NCBI GenBank assembly: GCA_041589565.1
Contig: JBFHVL010000108.1
Coordinates: forward strand, 1 to 11,008
Direction: 5' to 3'
Source of the DNA: Pleionea sp041589565
Lineage (GTDB): Bacteria; Pseudomonadota; Gammaproteobacteria; Enterobacterales; Kangiellaceae
DNA length: 11,008 nt
Position numbers and translations under genes: made by a program. This document shows, piece by piece, positions 6,877-11,008 of the stretch. The first letter of the stretch is position 1. Each line of letters starts with the position of its first letter. Below the pieces are notes generated by a model that did not search any database, was not told the origin of the DNA, and saw nothing but the letters and a program-made list of their open reading frames with translations.

Positions 6877-6921
6877 ACATCTTCTCATCGGGAGATGTAG
6901 GAAAAGTAAGGAGATCTTACT
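6877..6921 (+). promoter_or_regulatory. Two inverted repeats in the higBA leader; candidate operators or RBS hairpin
   Basis: First element: ACATCT (6877-6882) and AGATGT (6893-6898), extendable inward by wobble pairs. Second: AGTAAG (6905-6910) and CTTACT (6916-6921), perfect, with a 5-base loop. The second encloses the toxin's AAGGAGA ribosome-binding site (6908-6914), so the mRNA could hide its own Shine-Dalgarno. Alternatively one or both are binding sites for the HigA antitoxin, which typically represses its own operon by binding palindromes near the promoter. The sequence alone does not separate these options. Confidence 0.5.
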
Positions 6922-6922
6922 C

Positions 6923-7186
6923 GTGAAAGTGGTAGCAACCTATCGACTTGCAGAGGCCAAAGAGAAGTTCCCCGCTTCGAAAACTGCCTTGGATGGCTGG
7001 TATAGAATTATGAATCACACTGACTTCCCATCAGACATAGCTTTACGCCGCACATTTTCCGAACTAAGAAGTTCGGGCAACGAATACTGGTTTTTAGTAC
7101 CTGGCACCACCTTGTTACTAAAAGCATTCATTAACTTTACGGCCCAGGTCGCCATGGTCAAAGATGTGCGCCCTGGGGTAATGTGA
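6923..7186 (+). CDS. higB: HigB-family (YgjN-like) mRNA interferase toxin, C-terminus atypical
   Basis: 87 residues from a GTG start with AAGGAGA at 6908-6914, spacing 8. In this RelE-like family the toxin cleaves mRNA on the ribosome and is neutralised by HigA. Visible family features: an N-terminal amphipathic region with KFPASKTALDGWYRIM (15-30), TDFPS (33-37), an F45 in the position of the usual conserved AxFPS segment, and the beta-strand pattern YWFLVPG...LLLKAFINF (55-72). E. coli HigB (104 residues) and relatives end with a strand followed by a THxEYD motif; here the strand AMVKDV (77-82) is followed directly by RPGVM and stop. No other frame nearby encodes that tail. The missing motif may mean reduced or lost activity. 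Toxin-antitoxin identity is supported mainly by the HigA-like gene 22 bases downstream. Confidence 0.8.
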   Translation: MKVVATYRLAEAKEKFPASKTALDGWYRIMNHTDFPSDIALRRTFSELRSSGNEYWFLVPGTTLLLKAFINFTAQVAMVKDVRPGVM

Positions 7187-7208
7187 ATTTAGCAGAGGGA
7201 TACTTGAT

Positions 7209-7616
7209 ATGAATGAAAAATTGCAGCAGGCGCTAGAACACTGGGATGCGGTCGCACCGCTAATTCAACGACCGGAGTCTGAGCGTGACTACGAAACGCT
7301 GGTTGAGCAGCTGGAAGAAGCCATGACCATGGGTGGTCACGATACTTTTAATCCGATGAATGGATTAATTGAGAGCATGGCTCATGCGGCTCAACAGTAC
7401 GAAGAAAAGTTTCTGGTCAACGAGGTTGGCAGTGGCGTTTCGGCACTCAAATACTTGATGAAGGTTCATAAGATCAAGCAGTCTGATTTAAAAGAAGTGG
7501 GTAGTCAGGGAGTTGTGTCTGAAATCTTAAATGGTAAACGCTCACTAACGGTTCGACATATTCGAGCATTGGCGCGACGCTTTGCGGTAAGTCCCAATAC
7601 GTTTATCGAGCCATAA
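7209..7616 (+). CDS. higA: HigA-family (YgjM-like) antitoxin, XRE helix-turn-helix regulator
   Basis: 135 residues, ATG at 7209 with AGAGGGA (7194-7200) at 8-base spacing. Resembles E. coli HigA/YgjM (138 residues) throughout. The N-terminal helical half (1-70) contains WDAVAPLIQRPESERDYETL and FNPMNGLIESMA, equivalent to the toxin-binding and dimer region. The C-terminal HTH (about 79-132) contains LMKVHKIKQSDLKEVGSQ, the recognition helix around VVSEILNGKR (102-111) and LARRFAVSPNTFI (121-133). It should bind HigB and repress the higBA promoter; the leader's inverted repeats are candidate operators. It is co-transcribed with higB in the toxin-first order usual for higBA and ends in a strong terminator. 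Confident family call. Confidence 0.92.
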   Translation: MNEKLQQALEHWDAVAPLIQRPESERDYETLVEQLEEAMTMGGHDTFNPMNGLIESMAHAAQQYEEKFLVNEVGSGVSALKYLMKVHKIKQSDLKEVGSQGVVSEILNGKRSLTVRHIRALARRFAVSPNTFIEP

Positions 7617-7636
7617 CACTGCGATTTTCGATGATT

Positions 7637-7661
7637 AAAAAGCCGCATAAGCGGCTTTTTT
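7637..7661. terminator. Bidirectional rho-independent terminator between higA and phaC
   Basis: AAAAAGCCGC (7637-7646) and GCGGCTTTTT (7651-7660) form a perfect 10-bp stem with a 4-base ATAA loop. An A-tract on one arm and a T-tract on the other let it work for both convergent genes, higA ending at 7616 and phaC ending at 7693. Confidence 0.93.
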
Positions 7662-7692
7662 GTCTTTAACACTTTGATTTTAAAGGCTTAGG

Positions 7693-9420
7693 CTAATCTA
7701 GTGTCTTTAAAACGTAACTACCTGGCGCATCTTCAATAGGAGTTAGTTTACCTTTTTCGGGATCGCGAGCTGAGACTATTTCCCCACCTTGTTGTTTCAA
7801 CCAACTATCCCAATGAGGCCACCAGGAGCCTGCTGATTGCTCGGCATGACCAAACCAGTCTTCTGGGCTACCGGCCAGTGTGTCATTGGTAAAATAACTG
7901 TATTTGCCACTGTCGGCCGGATTGATCACTCCTGCTACATGACCTGAGCCTGCAAGTACAAAGGTAACCTTCCCAGAGAGCTTTTGGGCGCCAAGATAAG
8001 TGCTTTCCCATAAAGCGATATGGTCTTTTTCGGCTGACAAAAAGTAGCAGGGCACATCTATTTTACTGATATCAATATCGATACCTTTCAATTGAATTCC
8101 GCCCGGGTCTTTCAGGCGGTTCTCCAAATACATATTTCGTAAGTAGAAAGAGTGCATGGCGGCGGGCAAGTTGGTGGCATCAGAGTTCCAGTAAAGAAGA
8201 TCAAATGCCGGAGGCTCTTTCCCCAACAGATAGTTATTAACGTGATAGGACCAGTAGAGGTCGTTTTCACGCAACATGTTGTAAGCGAGCGCTAACGCGC
8301 GTCCATCGAGCACGCCCTCGGCTTCCATTTGTTGCTCCAGTATTTCCAGTTGCTCTTTGGAAAGAAAACAGCCCAGCTCACCGGGGTGAGTAAAGTCGAG
8401 CAATGTGGTGAAAAAAGTGGCCGCGTTAATCCGCTCATCCCCTTGAGCTTTCATGTAGCCCAGAGTTGCTCCAAGCAAAGTACCGCCAAGGCAATAGCCC
8501 AGCGCATTGATGGAGTTTTCCCCGGTTGATTGCTCAATGGCATCCACTGCAGCCAGAACGCCTTGCTCCATATAGTCTTCAAAGCTTTTGTCTTTAAGTG
8601 AAGCGTCTGGGTTTACCCATGAAATCATAAACAAGGTATGTCCCTGATCGACCAACCATTTTGCTAGCGAGTTTTGGGGCTGCAAGTCGAGTATGTAGTA
8701 TTTATTGATCCAGGGTGGAACCACCAGCAGTGGCCGCTTACTCACTTTTACGGTCGTGGGTGAATACTGTATGAGTTGAATCAGCTCATTTTGATAGATG
8801 ATCTTGCCTGGAGTCGTAGCAAGGTTTTTGCCTGGACGATAAGCGTTTAAATCGGTCATACGCACATTGTGCAGCCCCTTGCCCCGTTGCCAATCATCCA
8901 TATAGTTTTGTAAACCCTGAAGCAGGTTCATTCCACCGCTGGCCTGAGTCGCCTGCAATACGACCGGATTGGTCATTGGAAAATTACTTGGAGACATGGC
9001 TGACAACCACTGACGAACAAAAAATAATACGCGCTGCTTTTGTGCGTCATCCAAATCTGGAATGTTAGCCATCAGGCTCATGGTGGATTCGCAAAACGAA
9101 AGGTACATGGATTTTAACTGTGCAAATCCAGGTTGTTCCCAGGCTTCGTCTTTGAATCTCCTGTCTCTAGTCTCTTTTGGTGATTGTAAGTCCTCACTTA
9201 TTTTTTGCGCTAACTGCTGCTGGTAGTCCGCAATCAGCTCGGGATGCTGGCCTAGCTTGGTGATCGCTGCATTGAGCTCTTGCGCCATAAGCCCCTGACG
9301 CTGGTAATCAAACCAGAGTCGCTGGGCATTTTTTTGCAGCAGCTCTCCAGTTTCTATCATCTGTTGACTCATTTGCTGGATCAGATCCATAAAGTCGTCT
9401 TGTGAATTCGCGCTTGGCAT
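7693..9420 (-). CDS. phaC: Class I poly(3-hydroxyalkanoate) synthase
   Basis: 575 residues, near the 589 of the Cupriavidus class I enzyme. Polymerises (R)-3-hydroxyacyl-CoA into polyhydroxyalkanoate at the granule surface. The N-terminal PhaC_N-type region (about 95-265) includes LNAYRPGKNLATTPGKI (191-207) and VVPPWINKYYILDL (233-246). The alpha/beta-hydrolase core carries the modified lipase box GYCLGG with catalytic C310, then D466 in SAEKDHI and H494 in GSGHVAGVINP, giving the complete Cys-Asp-His triad. The ATG at 9420-9418 is preceded by an AGGGGA ribosome-binding site on the minus strand. It is divergent from the phasin gene; no phaA, phaB or phaE is present in the window, and length plus absence of PhaE favour class I over class III. 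The call is secure. Confidence 0.97.
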   Translation of the reverse strand: MPSANSQDDFMDLIQQMSQQMIETGELLQKNAQRLWFDYQRQGLMAQELNAAITKLGQHPELIADYQQQLAQKISEDLQSPKETRDRRFKDEAWEQPGFAQLKSMYLSFCESTMSLMANIPDLDDAQKQRVLFFVRQWLSAMSPSNFPMTNPVVLQATQASGGMNLLQGLQNYMDDWQRGKGLHNVRMTDLNAYRPGKNLATTPGKIIYQNELIQLIQYSPTTVKVSKRPLLVVPPWINKYYILDLQPQNSLAKWLVDQGHTLFMISWVNPDASLKDKSFEDYMEQGVLAAVDAIEQSTGENSINALGYCLGGTLLGATLGYMKAQGDERINAATFFTTLLDFTHPGELGCFLSKEQLEILEQQMEAEGVLDGRALALAYNMLRENDLYWSYHVNNYLLGKEPPAFDLLYWNSDATNLPAAMHSFYLRNMYLENRLKDPGGIQLKGIDIDISKIDVPCYFLSAEKDHIALWESTYLGAQKLSGKVTFVLAGSGHVAGVINPADSGKYSYFTNDTLAGSPEDWFGHAEQSAGSWWPHWDSWLKQQGGEIVSARDPEKGKLTPIEDAPGSYVLKTLD

Positions 9421-9450
9421 GATGGCTATCCCCTGAACCTATGTGTTGGT

Positions 9451-9485
9451 ATTTTCGTTATGTTGCATCGCGAAAATGTCATTTT
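9451..9485. repeat. Nested palindromes in the phaC upstream leader
   Basis: ATTTTCG (9451-9457) pairs with CGAAAAT (9471-9477), and overlapping it AAAATG (9473-9478) pairs with CATTTT (9480-9485) around a single T. The cluster lies 31-65 bases upstream of the phaC start. It could be an operator or an mRNA structure. It also contains TGTCATTT (9477-9484), the same octamer as the arm of the repeat at 1031. Confidence 0.4.
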
Positions 9486-9645
9486 TACGTCATTTGCCTT
9501 TTAATTCCTAGAGGGCAGTTCAAATTTTATTAGTGAACATCTCGTTTTAGAATACTTAAGTCATAATTATCAATGAGTTAGCTAAATTTATAAAAGTGAA
9601 ACCTTAATGTAATAATTTGGTCACAAAATAAACGTAGATTAAATA

Positions 9646-9674
9646 TTGCGCTGCACAAGAATTTTGTCTATGCT
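9646..9674 (+). promoter_or_regulatory. Possible promoter of the phasin gene
   Basis: TTGCGC (9646-9651), a 17-base spacer and TATGCT (9669-9674) resemble a sigma-70 promoter at 3/6 and 4/6 matches. Inverted half-sites GCTGCAC (9650-9656) and GTGCAAC (9679-9685) flank the -10 region and could bind a regulator. The rest of the 273-base intergenic region (9421-9693) is AT-rich; apart from this and the phaC-proximal palindromes I see nothing clear in it. Confidence 0.35.
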
Positions 9675-9717
9675 GTAGTGCAACATCGTTAAAATGATCG
9701 CCAAAAGGGAGATAGCC

Positions 9718-10092
9718 ATGTTTGCTCAAGCATTTAATACCTTTTCGGAGCAGAGCAAGTTGTTTGTTGAGCCTGCTTTAGAGTTCAACCGTATTGCGTT
9801 AGGCCAGTTACAGAAACTGGGCGAAAAGCAGTTGGAGTTGATCAACGAGTACAGCAAGTTAGGTTTTGCTCAGCTCGAAAAAGCTTCTAAAGTTCAAAGC
9901 ACTGAAGATTTTTCTTCTGTTGCTGAAGAGCAGTTAAAAGCAACGGCCGATTTATCTCGTAAGTTGGCCGACGACACAACAGCTCTGGTTAACTTGGGTC
10001 AGGAAATGGGAAATGAGTGGAAGCAGTATGCTGAAGCGCGTTTCGAATCTGTTGTGACTCAGGCGAAGCCAGCGAAAACTGCCAAAAAGTAA
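9718..10092 (+). CDS. Phasin family granule-associated protein
   Basis: 124 residues from the ATG at 9718, which has AGGGAG at 9706-9711 with ideal 6-base spacing. An in-frame ATG at 9694 lacks any ribosome-binding site and is rejected. The protein is almost entirely amphipathic helix with few aromatic residues except near the N-terminus (MFAQAFNTFSEQSKLFVEPA), and ends in a lysine/alanine tail (KPAKTAKK). It matches the short Phasin_2-type family: FVEPALEFNRIALGQLQKL, then EKQLELINEYSKLGFAQLEK. Phasins coat polyhydroxyalkanoate granules and control their size and number. It is divergent from phaC and ends in its own terminator. The Lys-rich tail could also bind DNA, as in some phasins, but this is speculation. 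Confidence 0.93.
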   Translation: MFAQAFNTFSEQSKLFVEPALEFNRIALGQLQKLGEKQLELINEYSKLGFAQLEKASKVQSTEDFSSVAEEQLKATADLSRKLADDTTALVNLGQEMGNEWKQYAEARFESVVTQAKPAKTAKK

Positions 10093-10142
10093 TCGATCAA
10101 AACGTTATTTTTCTGTAGTCTGCAAGTTGAAGTAAGTAGTAG

Positions 10143-10169
10143 CGCCAGCCTTGGAGCTGGCGTTTTTTT
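10143..10169 (+). terminator. Rho-independent terminator of the phasin gene
   Basis: CGCCAGC (10143-10149) and GCTGGCG (10156-10162) form a perfect 7-bp GC-rich stem with a 6-base loop, followed by seven Ts (10163-10169). It lies 51 bases after the phasin stop and also separates it from the convergent DUF2970 gene ending at 10190. Confidence 0.93.
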
Positions 10170-10189
10170 ATCGTGTATCGGAATGTCCT

Positions 10190-10444
10190 CTAGCCGCCTG
10201 CCTGATAGTCTGACACAGCGCTGTTAACCACCCATACAATTGTCAGAATAAATATGATCACCATAACTATTCCGACAAAGATGTATTCTGCAGGATGACC
10301 TTTCTCAAAATCTTCTTTGCGTTTGCTTTCGCTTTGTACGCCAAACATGGCTGCCAAAACGCTTTGCAATACACTGAAGATCCCTGGACGTTTAGGTTCC
10401 AATCTGGAGTCGCCAGAATCATTGCCTGAGTTTTTATCTGTCAT
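10190..10444 (-). CDS. DUF2970 domain-containing small membrane protein
   Basis: 84 residues, ATG at 10444-10442 with no strong ribosome-binding site. The N-terminal 20 residues are polar and likely disordered. VLQSVLAAMFGVQSE (25-39) followed by KRKEDFEKGHP (41-51) is the DUF2970 signature. One clear transmembrane helix spans about 55-74 (IFVGIVMVIIFILTIVWVV), close to the C-terminus. The family is widespread in proteobacteria and has no known function to my knowledge. It is convergent with the phasin gene and divergent from the membrane protein at the right edge, so it appears monocistronic. Confidence 0.88.
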   Translation of the reverse strand: MTDKNSGNDSGDSRLEPKRPGIFSVLQSVLAAMFGVQSESKRKEDFEKGHPAEYIFVGIVMVIIFILTIVWVVNSAVSDYQAGG

Positions 10445-10633
10445 AGTAATATGGCTAAGTCTATGGAATAGTGTTGGCAGTATATTAAAAGTCAGCGACT
10501 AGTAAAATCGATTCGAGACAGTCGTTGCTATTTGTTTGTCATGCTGACGATAGTCAATTTGCTGTAAGATCAAGAAATACAAGAAACTCTTTTGAGCAAA
10601 TCAATCATTCAATGTCTGAACAGGTGAATTAAA

Positions 10634-11008
10634 GTGGACTTAGCCCAACTCTTAATGCTCATTGGAATTTCAATTATTGGTATTCTTGGTGGAGTACATT
10701 TAGTTTTTACGATGTTCAGCAGAAAATTTCATCCCTACCCAGTATCGCTTTTGGAAAGTATGAGAACGTCCTCGCCAAGAATTACCAAACAAACAAGCAT
10801 GTGGAAAGCTTGGGTCGGCTTTAATATTGGCCACAGTTTTGGTGCTATCTGTTTTGCCGCGGTTTATCTTCCACTCATCGTCACAAACTTTGCTATTGTG
10901 TCGGGGTCAGTTTGGCTATCTTTATTACCTGTCCTGGTTAGTCTTGTTTATACGATACTGGCAAAAATCTATTGGTTTAAGGTGCCGTTTACAGGATTTC
11001 TACTGGCT
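10634..11008 (+). CDS. Multi-pass membrane protein, LIC_13387-like, N-terminal part (cut by window edge)
   Basis: First 125 residues of a gene that stays open to the right edge. It starts at GTG 10634, with AGGTGA (10622-10627) 6 bases upstream. Hydrophobic segments lie at about 5-29, 62-88 and 92-110, with the next beginning near 117, suggesting a four-helix membrane protein. Between helices 1 and 2 is SPRITKQTSMWKAWVGFNIGHS-like sequence (48-69): a Met-Trp-x-Ala-Trp-x-Gly-Phe-Asn core followed by His and Ser. I associate this with the uncharacterised LIC_13387-type family, in which SMRxTSP-like and SHSxG segments recur. No function can be given. It is divergent from the DUF2970 gene across 189 bases in which I found no convincing promoter. 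Confidence 0.8.
   Translation, partial: MDLAQLLMLIGISIIGILGGVHLVFTMFSRKFHPYPVSLLESMRTSSPRITKQTSMWKAWVGFNIGHSFGAICFAAVYLPLIVTNFAIVSGSVWLSLLPVLVSLVYTILAKIYWFKVPFTGFLLA

Noticed and set aside
6725..7616. Integron cassette or attC site around higBA
   Set aside because: An isolated ATTTAAC and some GTT-containing words occur, but no paired R/L boxes or matching core site follow higA.
8329..8529. Plus-strand open frame inside phaC
   Set aside because: It lies antisense to the conserved catalytic core and encodes nothing recognisable.
9694..9717. Upstream in-frame ATG for the phasin
   Set aside because: No Shine-Dalgarno precedes it, and the strong AGGGAG falls between it and ATG 9718, where the phasin family normally begins.
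9935..9953. Second possible sigma-28 site (TAAA ... GCCGATTT) inside the phasin gene
   Set aside because: The spacer is only 7 bases and the -10 match is incomplete; it is coding sequence.

Overview
The window looks like chromosomal DNA from a motile, moderately AT-rich gammaproteobacterium. Four observations suggest this: a Dam-type adenine methylase, an E. coli-like DgkA, a class I PHA synthase with a phasin, and a textbook sigma-28 (FliA) flagellar promoter. A marine lineage in the Oceanospirillales/Kangiellaceae/Alteromonadales area would fit, but genus-level assignment is only a guess. I see no rRNA, tRNA, CRISPR array, insertion sequence or prophage genes. No intergenic stretch exceeds 300 bases.

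Layout. (1) Bases 1-977, minus strand: a PAP2-type lipid phosphatase followed 6 bases later by a glycosyltransferase of the MJ1255/VC2487 type that runs off the left edge. (2) Divergent from these, dgkA (1105-1473); the shared intergenic region carries an inverted repeat. (3) 1541-2690: a consensus FliA promoter, a 76-residue protein resembling only the C-terminal helix of flagellar rod/hook proteins, and a SprA-related putative metalloprotease with an HEAAH motif. This is the most interesting unit: a likely flagellar-regulon operon whose products have no obvious assigned role. (4) 2878-5763: a large two-domain M16 zinc metallopeptidase lipoprotein with its own terminator. (5) 5893-6714: dam, starting at TTG. 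(6) 6834-7616: a HigBA (YgjN/YgjM-type) toxin-antitoxin operon, toxin first, with two inverted repeats in the leader, one folding over the toxin ribosome-binding site. The toxin lacks the usual C-terminal tail. (7) A perfect bidirectional terminator separates higA from the convergent phaC (7693-9420, minus). phaC is divergent from a phasin gene (9718-10092). (8) A DUF2970 membrane protein (minus) and, divergent from it, the start of a multi-pass membrane protein that runs off the right edge.

How the genes work together. dgkA and the PAP2 phosphatase carry potentially opposing lipid phosphorylation and dephosphorylation activities and face away from one promoter region. phaC and the phasin form a carbon-storage granule module, without precursor-supply genes (phaA/phaB) or a regulator (phaR) in the window. 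The sigma-28 operon should be co-expressed with late flagellar genes, although no other flagellar gene is present here. The remaining genes appear to be independent transcription units.
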